Counted from the stretch's first letter, positions 43,406-56,285 are shown. The stretch is 64,000 bases of DNA from Variovorax fucosicus (GCF_030316825.1 NZ_JASZYU010000003.1:496001-560000); one strand, 5' to 3'. Notes: generated by a model from the sequence alone, not told the origin. Program-made: numbers and translations.

Positions 43406-45522
43406 GTGTGTTCTCTCGGGCTGGTGTTGACGGGGGCGTGGCGCATGGAGATCAGGGCATCCAGGCAGACGGCGCCCCGAGGGTTGACGACGAAGGGGTT
43501 GATGTCGATGCCGGCCAGATGGTCGGCATGGCGCACCGCGAATTCCGACAGGCGGCCGAGCGCATCGGCCAAGGCCTGCGTGTCGTAGGCCGGCCCGCCG
43601 CGCCAGCCCTTGAGCAAGGCCGACGAACGCACCGCGTCGATCAGCGACATGGCCTGCGCGGGGTTGAGCGGCGCGGAGGCAAAGGCCACGTCCTTGAACA
43701 GCTCCACCGCGGTGCCGCCCAGGCCGAACATGACCATCGGGCCGAACACCGGATCCATGTGGATGCCGATGATGGTTTCCACGCCGCCTCGCACCATCGG
43801 TGCGATCAGCACCCCGTCGATGCGGGCCTGCGGCGCGCGCTCGGCCGCACGGGACATCAGCGTGTCGTAGGCGGCAGAAACCGCGCTGGCATCCGGCAGG
43901 TTCACGAGCACGCCGCCGACCTCGGTCTTGTGCGGGATGTCGGCGGAAACGATCTTCGCGACAACCGGGTAGCCCATGCCGTCCGCGGCGCGCGCGGCCG
44001 ATTCGGCGCTGGTGCAGGTCTGTTCAGGCAGCACCGGGATGCCGGCCGCGCCGAGCAGCGCCTTGGCATCGGCTTCCGTCGCGGCCGGTGGCAGGGGCTG
44101 CGAGCCGCTGGCGAATGGGACGTCGCTGCGCATCCCGCGGCGCAGTCTGGCCATGCGGGCCGCACCGGCCACCGCGCGCACCGCGCGCGACGGATCGGCG
44201 AACACAGCCACGCCTGCGGCCTCGAGCCGCTCGGTCACGCCTTGTTCGGAAAGCATCACCAGCACGAGCGGTTGGTCCGGATGCGCCGCCCGCATTTCCA
44301 TCATCCGGCGCTCGGTCGACTCGAAGCGCGACGGCGACAGGCCGACATGCGCCAGGTAGGCGAACAAGGTGCCGAACGGCGAGCCTGGCAGCAGCATCGA
44401 GTCGAGCGCCTGGGCCACGCCGTCAGGCACCGAAGTCACCTGGGCGGTGGTGTCATAGGGGTTAGCTGGCACCGCGAAGGGCAGCAGTTCCCGCAGCGCT
44501 GCGGCCGACGCGGGAATGAGCGGTGGAAGCGCCATGCCGAGGTCGGACGCGTCATCCGCCATCAGGATGCCGATACCGCCCGAGCCGGTCAGGATGCCGA
44601 TGTTTTCGTTCGCCGGCAGCTGGCCGGTGACGGCGCACAGGTGCGCGATGTCGAGCATCTCTTCGATCGATGCCGCGCGGTGCGCGCCGCATTCGGCGAA
44701 TACGGCGTCGTAGATCGCGTCATTGCCGGCCAGCGAGCCGGTGTGCGTCGCGGCAGCGGCGGCGCCGATCTCGGTGCGGCCGATCTTCATGACGACCACC
44801 GGCTTGCCGGCTGCGGCGGCCTTGCGAAGTGCGGCGCGCAACCGCGCTCCGTCCTTGCAGGCTTCCAGCGCGGCGCAGATCACGCGCGTGTCGGCGTCGT
44901 CGACCAGGTAGTCGATGCATTCCGCCACGTCGACATCGGCCTCGTTTCCGGTCGCGATCACTCGGCTCAGTCCGATGCCGCGCAAGGTCGCCATTCCGTA
45001 CGCGGCCGAGCCGAAGGCACCGCTCTGCGTTGCCATGCCGATCACGCCCGGCTTGGGCCGCAGGCCGTTGAGGGCGGTGGAGAAGGTGGCGTAGAACCTG
45101 GCCGACGGATTGAGCAGCCCGAGTGCATTCGGGCCGACCATGCGCATCCCCGCTTCACGGCAGATGCGCACCAGGCGAGCCTGGAGCTCGGCACCCGCCG
45201 CATCTGCCTCTGCGAAGCCAGCGGTGAAGACCTGCACCACCTTCACGCCCTTGCGTGCGCAGTCCTGCAGTGCGGCCTCGACGCCGGGCACGGGCACCGC
45301 AACGATGGCATGGTCCACCGTGCCGGGCACGTCGGCCAGGCTGGCGAATGCGGGCAGGCCCTGGATCTCGGTCGCACCGCTGCGGTTGATGGGATACATC
45401 GCGCCGGCGAAGCCCGCCTCGACCAGGAAGCGAAGTGGCCGCCCGCCGATGCGCTCGGGATCGGAGGACGCGCCGATGATCGCCACCGACGACGGGAAGA
45501 AGAGAGGGTGGAGCGAATGCAT
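43402..45522 (-). CDS. Acyl-CoA synthetase, NDP-forming type (CoA-binding plus ATP-grasp)
   Basis: This is a 706-residue protein of the acetyl-CoA synthetase (ADP-forming)/acetate-CoA ligase family. The N-terminal CoA-binding Rossmann domain begins SVAIIGASSDPERIGGRPLR. The succinyl-CoA ligase-like flavodoxin domains contain VIGMATQSGAFGSAAYGM. The C-terminal ATP-grasp domain (about 480-706) has GYPVVAKIVSADIPHKTEVG and MVRGGVETIIGIHMDPVFGPMVMFG. Such enzymes activate carboxylic acids reversibly with ATP and form ADP. The gene overlaps the hydratase gene by 4 bases and follows the leading SDR gene by 14 bases. Confidence 0.9.
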   Translation of the reverse strand: MHSLHPLFFPSSVAIIGASSDPERIGGRPLRFLVEAGFAGAMYPINRSGATEIQGLPAFASLADVPGTVDHAIVAVPVPGVEAALQDCARKGVKVVQVFTAGFAEADAAGAELQARLVRICREAGMRMVGPNALGLLNPSARFYATFSTALNGLRPKPGVIGMATQSGAFGSAAYGMATLRGIGLSRVIATGNEADVDVAECIDYLVDDADTRVICAALEACKDGARLRAALRKAAAAGKPVVVMKIGRTEIGAAAAATHTGSLAGNDAIYDAVFAECGAHRAASIEEMLDIAHLCAVTGQLPANENIGILTGSGGIGILMADDASDLGMALPPLIPASAAALRELLPFAVPANPYDTTAQVTSVPDGVAQALDSMLLPGSPFGTLFAYLAHVGLSPSRFESTERRMMEMRAAHPDQPLVLVMLSEQGVTERLEAAGVAVFADPSRAVRAVAGAARMARLRRGMRSDVPFASGSQPLPPAATEADAKALLGAAGIPVLPEQTCTSAESAARAADGMGYPVVAKIVSADIPHKTEVGGVLVNLPDASAVSAAYDTLMSRAAERAPQARIDGVLIAPMVRGGVETIIGIHMDPVFGPMVMFGLGGTAVELFKDVAFASAPLNPAQAMSLIDAVRSSALLKGWRGGPAYDTQALADALGRLSEFAVRHADHLAGIDINPFVVNPRGAVCLDALISMRHAPVNTSPREHT

Positions 45523-45536
45523 GGGGCAGCGCGTGA

Positions 45537-46295
45537 TCAGAGGAATGCGTGCGTTACACCGCCGTCGATCAGCATCGATTCGCCGGTCATGAAGCCGCTG
45601 TCGTCGCCCGCCAGGAACACGGCGGCATTCGCAATGTCTTCAACCTGCCCCAGGCGCCCGACCGGCGTGCGGGCGATGCGCTTCGCCATGCCCGCTTCGT
45701 CGACGTTGATGCTCACACCCTCGGTCATGATGGTGCCGGGCGCGATGGCGTTGACGCGAATCTTCTTCGGCCCGAGCTCGACCGCGGCGGCGCGCGTCAG
45801 GCCCAATACGCCGGCCTTGACGCCGCAGTAGATCAGTCCGTTTGGCATGCCGAGGAAGCCGGCAGCCGAGGCGATGTTGATGATGGAGCCGCCGCCGTTC
45901 TTCGCCATCAGGGTCGCGGCGACCTGCGTGCCCCAGACCACGGAATTGAAACCGGTGCCGACCATGCGATCGAGCGTCTCGGGCGAGATCGCGTCGATGG
46001 GACCATAGCGCACCCAGATGGCGTTGTTGACCAGCACGTCGAGTCGGCCGTACAGGCGCTCGAGGGTGGCTGCCGCCGATTCGAAAGTGGCACGCTCTGC
46101 CACGTTGCCAACGCAGGCCACGGCCTGGCCGCCGTTGTCGCGGATCGCCTGCGCAGCGCGCTCTGCATTTTCGGCCTTGATGTCGAGCACGGCGACAACC
46201 GCGCCTTCGGCCGCGAAGCGATCGCAGATGGCGCGCCCGATGCCTTGTGCGCCACCGGTCACGAGGGCGACCTTGCCTTCCATACGTAGTGCCAT
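45537..46295 (-). CDS. SDR family oxidoreductase
   Basis: This is a classical SDR of 252 residues and the first gene of the 21-kb cluster. The cofactor motif is VTGGAQGIGRAICDRF with Asp in VAVLDIKAEN, LVNNAIWVRYG replaces the usual NNAG, the catalytic Ser is in INIASAAGF, and the active-site Tyr-Lys is YCGVKAGVLGL. The C-terminal GESMLIDGGVTHAFL is normal. It is divergent from the SnoaL-like gene, with an 83-base promoter region between. Likely role: oxidation of a hydroxyl group in the pathway. Confidence 0.9.
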   Translation of the reverse strand: MALRMEGKVALVTGGAQGIGRAICDRFAAEGAVVAVLDIKAENAERAAQAIRDNGGQAVACVGNVAERATFESAAATLERLYGRLDVLVNNAIWVRYGPIDAISPETLDRMVGTGFNSVVWGTQVAATLMAKNGGGSIINIASAAGFLGMPNGLIYCGVKAGVLGLTRAAAVELGPKKIRVNAIAPGTIMTEGVSINVDEAGMAKRIARTPVGRLGQVEDIANAAVFLAGDDSGFMTGESMLIDGGVTHAFL

Positions 46296-46378
46296 GCTTG
46301 TCTTCCGTGCTGCGTTCCCGGAAAATTCTACCGGCCGGCTAGTAAGTTGACATCGCTTTATTGATCAGGAGAAACCCT
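46296..46378. promoter_or_regulatory. Divergent promoter region of the catabolic cluster
   Basis: This holds the start signals for the minus-strand cluster and the plus-strand SnoaL-like gene. A CCGGCCGG core lies in CTACCGGCCGGCTAG at about 46328-46342, with AT-rich flanks. TTGACA at 46347-46352 could serve as a plus-strand -35. On the minus strand, TAGAAT next to the core resembles a -10. The core recalls the 18-base palindrome at 41895-41912, so a common TetR operator is possible. CAGGAG precedes the plus-strand ATG at 46379. Confidence 0.45.
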
Positions 46379-46954
46379 ATGGACAGCATCGAGATGACCC
46401 GAAGCGTGGGCGAATTGATGGATCGCGAAGCCATCCGCGAGTGCATGTTCCGCTATTGCCGCGGCATCGACCGCCAGGACGAGGCGGCCCTGCGCAGTGC
46501 CTATTGGCCAGACGCAATCGACCGCCATGGCCCCTACCAGGGCAGCGCCACGGGCTTCATCGATTGGGCCCTGGAGAAACTGAGCACCCAGGGCGAGCGC
46601 TCGGTGCATAACGTCGCCAATCTGTCGATCACCCTGCGCGGCACGCAGGCGGCAGTGGAAACCTACTTCATGGCGCTGCAACGCGACCGCGATGCGCAGG
46701 GCACGGTGCGCGAGGTCTTCCTGGCCGGCCGCTACGTCGATCGCTTCGAGAAACGCGCACAGGAGTGGCGCATCGCCGAGCGCACCGTGGTGTACGACTG
46801 GGTGCGCCATCTGGGAACGCCCGAGGGAAGCGAGGCAGAGCGCTTCGGTCCGCGGCAACCGATCGGTGGGGTGCGGGGCAACGATCCGATCCATGCGCTG
46901 TTGGCGGCAATGGGGCAGCCAGGGAGCCAAGACGGCGCCGAGCACGCAATCTGA
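46379..46954 (+). CDS. SnoaL-like/NTF2-fold protein
   Basis: This is a 191-residue protein with an alpha+beta cone fold of the SnoaL-like group: [43 protein letters not shown] is the family's first helix pair and Asp/His-bearing loop. [23 protein letters not shown] and the late [14 protein letters not shown] complete the sheet. Members include scytalone dehydratase and ring-hydroxylating dioxygenase small subunits, along with many proteins of unknown activity in steroid and aromatic clusters. The ATG at 46379 has CAGGAG upstream. It is divergent from the catabolic cluster and probably coregulated with it. Confidence 0.84.
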   Translation: MDSIEMTRSVGELMDREAIRECMFRYCRGIDRQDEAALRSAYWPDAIDRHGPYQGSATGFIDWALEKLSTQGERSVHNVANLSITLRGTQAAVETYFMALQRDRDAQGTVREVFLAGRYVDRFEKRAQEWRIAERTVVYDWVRHLGTPEGSEAERFGPRQPIGGVRGNDPIHALLAAMGQPGSQDGAEHAI

Positions 46955-47011
46955 GGGCGCAGTCTGAGCGCGCAGCGCCATGCGGCAACCCGCATGCCAG
47001 GGGCCATGGCG

Positions 47012-47683
47012 TCAGGATTTCGTCGCCGCCCGGCGCGCCGTAGCCTTCACGCTTTTGGCAGCTCCTGACGGTTTCATCCCGATCAGGATGATGTCGAGAT
47101 ACTGCTCGATCACCTGCCTCGGGGTCAGCCGTCCGTCACGCTTGATCCATCGCGTCATCTGATTGAGCGTCGACAGCAGCAAGCGCCCCGCGGTCGCTGG
47201 GTCAAGGTCGCGAAACTCGCCCGAGGCCACGCCTTTGGCGATGCAATCGCGCAGCAACTTCTCGAACCTGTCGCGGCGGCCGACAGCAGCTTCACGGATC
47301 TGCGGCCCCGTGCTGGACCAGAAGACATTCGATCCGGCGATCCAGGCGTCGGGCCCTTCGGCAAAGACATCCGCCGCGGTGAGCATGAAGGCACGCACCT
47401 TTTCAGTCGCGCTGTCGGCCTGCGCTACCTCGTCACTGACACGATCGATCAGCGACTGCAGGTTGCCGACGACGATCTGCTCATAGAGCGCTTCCTTGTT
47501 CGGGAAGTGGTAGTAGAGCGCGGCCTTGGTGATGTTCGCTTCCTGCGCGATGTCACGCAGCGAGGTGCCGGAGTAGCCATGCGTGGCAAACAGGCGGGAC
47601 GCAATCTCGATCAACTGAGTCGGGCGATCCTCGATCGCGCCGCTGCCGCTCGCCCTCGTCCTTGCTGCTCTATCGGTTGCCAT
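47012..47683 (-). CDS. TetR/AcrR family transcriptional regulator
   Basis: This is a 223-residue paralogue of the TetR at 41954-42586. The helix-turn-helix is IASRLFATHGYSGTSLRDIA then QEANITKAALYYHFPNKEALYEQI, and the C-terminal domain includes KGVASGEFRDLDPATAGRLL then LSTLNQMTRW. The tail is basic (AAKSVKATARRAATKS). The ATG at 47683 is preferred over an upstream ATG. It is divergent from the acyl-CoA dehydrogenase at 47884, and an inverted repeat at 47700-47722 lies just upstream of its start, a likely autoregulatory operator. Confidence 0.89.
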   Translation of the reverse strand: MATDRAARTRASGSGAIEDRPTQLIEIASRLFATHGYSGTSLRDIAQEANITKAALYYHFPNKEALYEQIVVGNLQSLIDRVSDEVAQADSATEKVRAFMLTAADVFAEGPDAWIAGSNVFWSSTGPQIREAAVGRRDRFEKLLRDCIAKGVASGEFRDLDPATAGRLLLSTLNQMTRWIKRDGRLTPRQVIEQYLDIILIGMKPSGAAKSVKATARRAATKS

Positions 47684-47699
47684 CCATGCCTTCGGTGAT

Positions 47700-47722
47700 G
47701 GCCATGAATATACTTCATGGCC
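47700..47722. promoter_or_regulatory. Inverted repeat upstream of tetR, probable operator
   Basis: GGCCATGAA and TTCATGGCC form perfect 9-base arms around 5 bases (TATAC). The site lies 17 bases upstream of the tetR start at 47683 and 162 bases upstream of the divergent acyl-CoA dehydrogenase start at 47884. Its AT-rich centre and location suit a TetR dimer site controlling both genes; binding is not shown. Confidence 0.55.
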
Positions 47723-47883
47723 TCGGCACGGCAGGGCCGCCACGCCCGCCAGGAAGCGGTCTCTCCGTCGAGGTTCTTCCGCGTCTCGATGTGCATCTTT
47801 GGGCTGCCTATCGATGATTCCAGGACCCGCGCTCCGTCATGCAGGAGACAGCCTGGCGGGCCCGATCCGGGCACCATGGGCGC

Positions 47884-49113
<1,230 letters not shown>

Positions 49114-49130
49114 GCCGACGCTGCGAGCAC

Positions 49131-49460
49131 CTACAACTCGAATATCCGATCCATCCCCACCCACTTCTGCCCCGCTGGCGTCCAGGGCGTCGGCGCCTGG
49201 AATTTCCACATCAATTCTTCCCACTCCCGAATCTTCGGATTGCTCCGCGCGGCAAGTTCCATTGCCTCGGCGTCGTACGACACGTCGTCCGTCTCCATCA
49301 GCATCACCATCCGCGTGCCCAGCCTGTAGATCTCCATGCCCGTCACGCCATGTGCATGCAGATGCGTGCGCACCTCAGGCCAGATGCTGCGGTGGTGCGC
49401 CTCGTACTGCGCGATCAGCACGGGGTCGTCTTTCAGGTCGAGGGCTAGGCAATAGCGCAT
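49131..49460 (-). CDS. L-fucose/L-rhamnose mutarotase family protein
   Basis: This is a 109-residue RhaM-type mutarotase (ferredoxin-like dimeric barrel). Motifs are RYCLALDLKDDPVLIAQYEAHH with the acid/base His in H-R-IWPEV, GVTGMEIYRLGTRMVMLMET, and the Trp-rich end WEELMWKFQAPTPW. It interconverts alpha and beta pyranose forms of an L-sugar. In this operon, with fuconate dehydratase and fuconolactonase-like genes, L-fucose is the likely substrate. It is the last gene of the sugar operon and is convergent with the acyl-CoA dehydrogenase, with 17 bases between. Confidence 0.85.
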   Translation of the reverse strand: MRYCLALDLKDDPVLIAQYEAHHRSIWPEVRTHLHAHGVTGMEIYRLGTRMVMLMETDDVSYDAEAMELAARSNPKIREWEELMWKFQAPTPWTPAGQKWVGMDRIFEL

Positions 49461-49497
49461 GGCTCGTTCGTTCCGGTAGATCAGACAAGGTGAAGGA

Positions 49498-51575
<2,078 letters not shown>

Positions 51576-51701
51576 GGCCAGAGCGATTGACGAAGAATTG
51601 GCCCCTTCGTGAAACACCGCGGAACCGGCTGTGCCGGGCCGCTGGTGTTGCCCCCTGAAAGGGGGTGGGCGAAGCGACACGAAGTGCGCGCAGCCTGGGG
51701 G

Positions 51702-52655
51702 TCAGTCATACAGCACAGCAGCGATCTGCGGATCGGCAATGTTCGTCTTGTCGTACCAGAAGAACCCGGTATCGACTATCTTGGGCAGCTTCTCGCCCTT
51801 GATCGCCTTCACCGCCATTTCCACGGTCTTGTAGCCCATGCCCACCGGGTTCTGCGTGATGGCACCGGCCATGCTGCCGTCGATGATCGCGTTCTTCTGC
51901 TGCTTGCCGGAGTCGTAGCCGATGATCACGACCTTGCCGTTGCGCTTCATCTCCTTCACGCCGTTGACCACGCCGATGGCGGAGCCTTCATTGGCGCCGA
52001 AGATGCCTTTCAGGTTAGGGTAGGCCTGCAGGATCGACTTGGTGATCTCGGTGGACTTCAACTGGTCGCCACCCCCGTACTGCACGCTCACGATCTTGAT
52101 GTTCGGGTAGGTCGACTTGATGCGGTTGACGAAGCCATCACGCCGATCCACACCGGTACGGCTGGTCTGGTCGTGTACCACCAGCGCGACTTCGCCCGAC
52201 TTGCCGATCATCTCGGCCATCTTGTCGGCGGCGAGCGCGGCGGCGGCCTTGTTGTTGGTCGTGGTGGTGGTCACGGGAATGTCGCTGTCCACACCCGAGT
52301 CGAAAGCCACCACGGGAATCTTCGCGGCCTTCGCCTTCTTCAGGAGCGGAATGGCGGCCTGGCTGTCCAGCGCGGCGAAGCCGATGGCCTGCGGCTTCTT
52401 CGCGAGCGCGGCGGAGAGCATGTCGATCTGCTTGTCGACCATCGCCTCCGTCTCGGGGCCTTCGAAGGTGACTTTCACCTTCAGGTCTTTCGCGGCCTGC
52501 TCGGCGCCCGACTTCACGGCCTGCCAGAACTGGTGCTGGAAGCCCTTGGACACGAGCGGTATGTAGATCTCCTGCGTTTGCTGTGCCTGCGCAAACCCCG
52601 ACAGGCCGATGACGGACGCGACCAGCGTGTATGTGACTGCTCTTCTGTGAATCAT
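51702..52655 (-). CDS. Sugar ABC transporter substrate-binding protein (RbsB-like)
   Basis: This is a 317-residue Peripla_BP_4 sugar binder. The Sec leader (RRAVTYTLVASVIGLSGFAQ, then AQQ) is followed by EIYIPLVSKGFQHQFWQAVK, the ribose-binder-like first strand. IGFAALDSQAAIPLLKKAKAAKIPVVAFDSGVDSD is the hinge and ligand-contact region. GIFGANEGSAIGVVNGVKE is the second-lobe hallmark. It sits between fuconate dehydratase and the permease gene. L-fucose or a related deoxy sugar or its acid is the likely ligand. Confidence 0.91.
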   Translation of the reverse strand: MIHRRAVTYTLVASVIGLSGFAQAQQTQEIYIPLVSKGFQHQFWQAVKSGAEQAAKDLKVKVTFEGPETEAMVDKQIDMLSAALAKKPQAIGFAALDSQAAIPLLKKAKAAKIPVVAFDSGVDSDIPVTTTTTNNKAAAALAADKMAEMIGKSGEVALVVHDQTSRTGVDRRDGFVNRIKSTYPNIKIVSVQYGGGDQLKSTEITKSILQAYPNLKGIFGANEGSAIGVVNGVKEMKRNGKVVIIGYDSGKQQKNAIIDGSMAGAITQNPVGMGYKTVEMAVKAIKGEKLPKIVDTGFFWYDKTNIADPQIAAVLYD

Positions 52656-52685
52656 GCAATGTCTCCTGTGGTTGTAGAAATCTGA

Positions 52686-53732
52686 TCAGTGCTTGCTGCC
52701 GCTGCGGCGGCGCAGGATGTCCGCGTACACGGCGAGGATGATGATCACGCCCGTGACCACCGTCTGCCACTCCTGCGCGACCGAGAGGATGCGCAGGCCG
52801 TTGGTCAGCACGCTCATGATGAAGGCGCCGATGATCGTGCCGACGATGGTGCCCGTACCCCCGCTGAGCGAGGTGCCGCCGATGACCACCGCCGCGATCG
52901 CGTCGAGCTCGTAGCCCTGCCCGAGCGCCGGCTGCGCGGAGTTCAGGCGCGAGGCGATCAAGAGGCCCGCGATGCCGCAGATGCCGCCGCTCACCGTGTA
53001 GACCACGACCTTCCAGAAATCGGTGTTCACGCCCGAGAGGCGCACCGCCTCCTCGTTGCTGCCGAGCGCGAAGGTGTAGCGGCCGAGGATGGTCTTGTTG
53101 AGCACGATGCTCGCGGCAATCGCCACCAGGAACAGGATCAGCACCGCATTCGGAATCGGCACTGAGGGAATGAAGTAGCCGATCAGCGAATCCTGCGAGA
53201 TCGCCGGGAAGTCCGGCGTGTCGTTGAAGTAGATCGGCTTGGTGCCCGAGATCACGAGCGACAGGCCCTTGAGCAGCATCATCATGCCAAGCGTTGCGAT
53301 GAAGGGCGGGATCTTGAGCTTGGCGATCAGCACGCCCGAGACAAAGCCGGCCAGCGCGCCGAAGAAGATCGCAGCCGCGATGCCCAGCGCGAGCGGCATG
53401 CCCATGTAGGTGAGCACCACACCCGCCATGACCGCGCAGAAGGTCATCAGCGTGCCTACCGAGAGGTCGATACCCGCGGTGATGATGACGAAGGTGCAGG
53501 CAATGGCCAGCACGCCGTTCACCGCGGTCGACTGCAGGATGCTCACCAGGTTGTCGGCCTGCAGGAACTGCGGTGAAGCGAAGCTGAAGAACACCATCAG
53601 TGCGATCAGGCTGGCGAATGCGAGCAGCTTCTGTCGGGTGGCGGGTCGAAAGAGCCGCGCCTTCAGCGAGAAGCCGGGCGTGACAGTGGTAGTGGCGGCG
53701 GGGGTTGTCAAAGGGGTGTCTCCAGTCGTCAT
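52686..53732 (-). CDS. Sugar ABC transporter permease (RbsC-like)
   Basis: This is a 348-residue BPD_transp_2 permease with about ten hydrophobic segments. [24 protein letters not shown] is the family signature (ITGGIDLSVG). [20 protein letters not shown] and [28 protein letters not shown] match the conserved middle loop (A-G-N--AA--SGI). [31 protein letters not shown] is the late hallmark. Its start overlaps the ATPase stop by 4 bases. Confidence 0.93.
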   Translation of the reverse strand: MTTGDTPLTTPAATTTVTPGFSLKARLFRPATRQKLLAFASLIALMVFFSFASPQFLQADNLVSILQSTAVNGVLAIACTFVIITAGIDLSVGTLMTFCAVMAGVVLTYMGMPLALGIAAAIFFGALAGFVSGVLIAKLKIPPFIATLGMMMLLKGLSLVISGTKPIYFNDTPDFPAISQDSLIGYFIPSVPIPNAVLILFLVAIAASIVLNKTILGRYTFALGSNEEAVRLSGVNTDFWKVVVYTVSGGICGIAGLLIASRLNSAQPALGQGYELDAIAAVVIGGTSLSGGTGTIVGTIIGAFIMSVLTNGLRILSVAQEWQTVVTGVIIILAVYADILRRRSGSKH

Positions 53733-55255
53733 GTGGCGGCGGCAGTAGCAGCGGTGGTTTCACGCCGGGTGGCGAGCTGCATGATCTTTTCCTGCGAGGC
53801 CTCGCGCCCCGCCAGTTCACCGGTGATGCGGCCTTCGCACATCACGAGCACACGGTGGCTCATGCGCAATATCTCGGGCAGCTCCGAAGAGATGATCACG
53901 ATGGCCTTGCCCTGCTCTGCCAGCGCATTCAGCAGGCGGTAGATCTCGGCCTTGGCCCCGACGTCGATACCGCGCGTGGGCTCGTCGAAGAAGAGCACGC
54001 TGCAGTCGCGCAGCAGCCACTTGGCGATGACGATCTTCTGCTGGTTGCCGCCCGAGAGCAGCCGCACCTGCTGGCGCACCGAGGGCGTCTTGATGTTGAG
54101 CTGCTTCACGTAGCGCTCGCCGGCCGCCTCGATGGCGGCCTGGTCGACGAAGACGCCCATCGACAAAAACTTCTTCATGCTCGGCAGCGCGATGTTGGTT
54201 TCCACGTCCATGCCGGTGGCCAGGCCGAAGTGCTTGCGGTCTTCGGAGAGGTAGCCGATGCCGTGCGACACCGCGTCCTCGGGCGACTTGATCGACACCT
54301 TCTTGCCGCGCACGCGAACCTCGCCCGAATCGATGGCGTCGGCGCCGAACACCGCACGCGCAAGCTCGGTGCGGCCCGCACCCATGAGCCCCGCAAAGCC
54401 CAGGATCTCGCCGCGGCGCAACACGAAGCTCGCATCGCGCACCATCGAGCCGCGGTTGATGCCCTTGGCCTCGAGCACGATCTCGTTGCCCGAGGTGTCC
54501 GGAAAATCGTTCTCCACCTCGGTGAGCTGGCGCCCCACCATCATGGCAATCAAGGTGTCCATCGGCGTGTCGGCCATCGGCACGGTGGCGATGTACTGGC
54601 CGTCGCGCATCACCGTCACGCGGTCGGCAATGCGCTTCAACTCATCCATCTTGTGCGAGATGTAGACGATGGCCACGCCCTGCGACCTGAGCTGGCCGAT
54701 GATGCGGAACAGGTCGGCCACCTCTTCGTTGTTGAGCGCGGCGGTGGGCTCGTCCATGATGAGCACGCGCGAATCGAACGAGAGCGCCTTGGCGATCTCC
54801 ACCATCTGCTGCTTGGCCACCGTGAGCTCGCCCACGGGCGTGTTCGGGTCGAGTCGAAGGTGCATGCGCTCGAAGATGCGCTGCGCCTGGGCGTGCATCG
54901 CGTCCTCGTCGATGAAAACGCCCAAGCGCCCGCGCGGCTCGCGGCCAATGAAGATGTTCTGCGCGGCGCTCAGGTGGTTCATCAGGTTCAGCTCCTGATG
55001 GACGATCCCGATGCCCAGCGCCTGCGCCGCGCGCGGGCTTGCGATATCGACGGGCTGGCCGTCGAACATCACCTCGCCGGAGTCCTTGCGGTAGACGCCT
55101 GCGAGCACCTTCATCAAGGTCGACTTGCCCGCGCCGTTCTCGCCCATCAGCGCGTGGACTTCGCCGGGCAACAGGTCGAACTGGGCCTTGTCGAGCGCAC
55201 GCACGCCGGCGAATGACTTGCAGAGGTCGCGGATGGTGACGATGGGTTGCTGCAT
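53729..55255 (-). CDS. Sugar ABC transporter ATP-binding protein, double domain (RbsA/MglA-like)
   Basis: This is a 508-residue protein with two fused ATPase domains. Domain 1 has Walker [10 protein letters not shown], signature [15 protein letters not shown] and Walker [15 protein letters not shown]. Domain 2 (from about 255) has a degenerate Walker [14 protein letters not shown], signature [16 protein letters not shown] and Walker [17 protein letters not shown]. An intact N-half and degenerate C-half is normal for RbsA-type proteins. It lies 9 bases after the lactonase gene and overlaps the permease gene. It energises sugar import. Confidence 0.94.
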   Translation of the reverse strand: MQQPIVTIRDLCKSFAGVRALDKAQFDLLPGEVHALMGENGAGKSTLMKVLAGVYRKDSGEVMFDGQPVDIASPRAAQALGIGIVHQELNLMNHLSAAQNIFIGREPRGRLGVFIDEDAMHAQAQRIFERMHLRLDPNTPVGELTVAKQQMVEIAKALSFDSRVLIMDEPTAALNNEEVADLFRIIGQLRSQGVAIVYISHKMDELKRIADRVTVMRDGQYIATVPMADTPMDTLIAMMVGRQLTEVENDFPDTSGNEIVLEAKGINRGSMVRDASFVLRRGEILGFAGLMGAGRTELARAVFGADAIDSGEVRVRGKKVSIKSPEDAVSHGIGYLSEDRKHFGLATGMDVETNIALPSMKKFLSMGVFVDQAAIEAAGERYVKQLNIKTPSVRQQVRLLSGGNQQKIVIAKWLLRDCSVLFFDEPTRGIDVGAKAEIYRLLNALAEQGKAIVIISSELPEILRMSHRVLVMCEGRITGELAGREASQEKIMQLATRRETTAATAAAT

Positions 55256-55264
55256 GGCGCGCGT

Positions 55265-56140
55265 TCAGTCCGTCGAGAGGCCGTAGAAGCGTTGGGCGGT
55301 GCCGCGCCAGACTTGCGTCCGCTCGCCGGCAGACAGGCTGCCGATGAAGGCCTCGCTCACCGCGATCCAGTCCGCGTAGTCGCCAGCCAGCGTGAGCACG
55401 GGCCAGTCGCTGCCCCACATCAGGCGCGCGGGGCCGAAGCTTTCGAGCAGTTGATCCCACACGGGGCGCACGGCACGCACCGCCGCCTCGACATCCCGAT
55501 GCGTCGACGGCGGTGCCTCGCCCCAGAGTCCGGAGAACTTGCAGCACACCTGCGGCAGCGCGGCGAGCTCGGCCATCTCCCGGCGCCATGCTGCGAAGGC
55601 CTCGCTGTCATGCGCGCCCACGGGCGGCTTGGCGGCGTGGTCGATCACCACGGGCAGCTGCGGCCAGTCTTTCAGGAAGCGCATCAGCGGTGCCAGATGC
55701 CGCGGCTTTACCAGCGCATCGAAGCGCAGGCCCAGGCGCACGAGTGCCTGAACGGCATCGGGATGCGGCATGCGCGCGATCCAGTCGTCATCGGGAAGGT
55801 CTTGCAGCATCGGCCGCACACCCTTGAACTTGGGGTGCCGGGCCATGCGTTCGAGCGAGGCCACGGCATCGCGGGTGCCCAGGTCGACCCAGCCGACCAC
55901 GCCGGCAATCACGTCGTGCGCGCTGGCCAGCTCGAGCATGAAATCGGTTTCGGCTTCCGACTCCGCAGCCTGCACCAGCACCGTCCGCCCGACGCCGTGG
56001 TTTTGCAGTGTGGGTGCGAGGTGCTCGGGGAGGAAGTCGCGCACCAGCGGCGCGAGGGCAGGCACATCGGCGCGCAGCCACGCGTAGTCGCCCCGTGCGG
56101 GCCGCCAGAAGTGCTGATGCGAGTCGATGCGCCGGATCAT
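55265..56140 (-). CDS. Amidohydrolase family 2, probable L-fuconolactonase
   Basis: This is a 291-residue COG3618-type TIM-barrel hydrolase from the ATG at 56140 (MIRRIDSHQHFWRPARGDY). An ATG nine codons earlier at 56167 is also possible, but this start puts DSHQHFW at the family position. Other active-site segments are PVVIDHAAKPP, VCCKFSGLWGEA and LMWGSDWPVLTL (Asp). It hydrolyses L-fucono-1,5-lactone to L-fuconate if the operon assignment is right. It is first gene of the sugar operon and divergent from iclR. A second COG3618 member is at 15407-16258. Confidence 0.87.
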   Translation of the reverse strand: MIRRIDSHQHFWRPARGDYAWLRADVPALAPLVRDFLPEHLAPTLQNHGVGRTVLVQAAESEAETDFMLELASAHDVIAGVVGWVDLGTRDAVASLERMARHPKFKGVRPMLQDLPDDDWIARMPHPDAVQALVRLGLRFDALVKPRHLAPLMRFLKDWPQLPVVIDHAAKPPVGAHDSEAFAAWRREMAELAALPQVCCKFSGLWGEAPPSTHRDVEAAVRAVRPVWDQLLESFGPARLMWGSDWPVLTLAGDYADWIAVSEAFIGSLSAGERTQVWRGTAQRFYGLSTD

Positions 56141-56229
56141 GGTCACTGTTGCAGCAATTCGCCTCATAATTCACCAATGCACTGATTATTCATATACAAA
56201 CCAGTTTGCCGGGCGTGACTTTCATAGTG

Positions 56230-56261
56230 GCTTTCCCTTAGTGCTTTCCGCAGGGGAAAGC
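56230..56261. promoter_or_regulatory. Inverted repeat in the iclR/fuconolactonase promoter region
   Basis: GCTTTCCC at 56230-56237 pairs with GGGAAAGC at 56254-56261. A second GCTTTCC at 56243-56249 can pair with the same right arm. The site is 25 bases upstream of the iclR ATG, so it could be the IclR operator. An alternative is an RNA hairpin followed by six T residues at 56270-56275, giving attenuation of iclR. AT-rich sequence between 56170 and 56215 probably holds the sugar-operon promoter. Confidence 0.45.
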
Positions 56262-56285
56262 TCGCCCACTTTTTTCTGAATCCCG

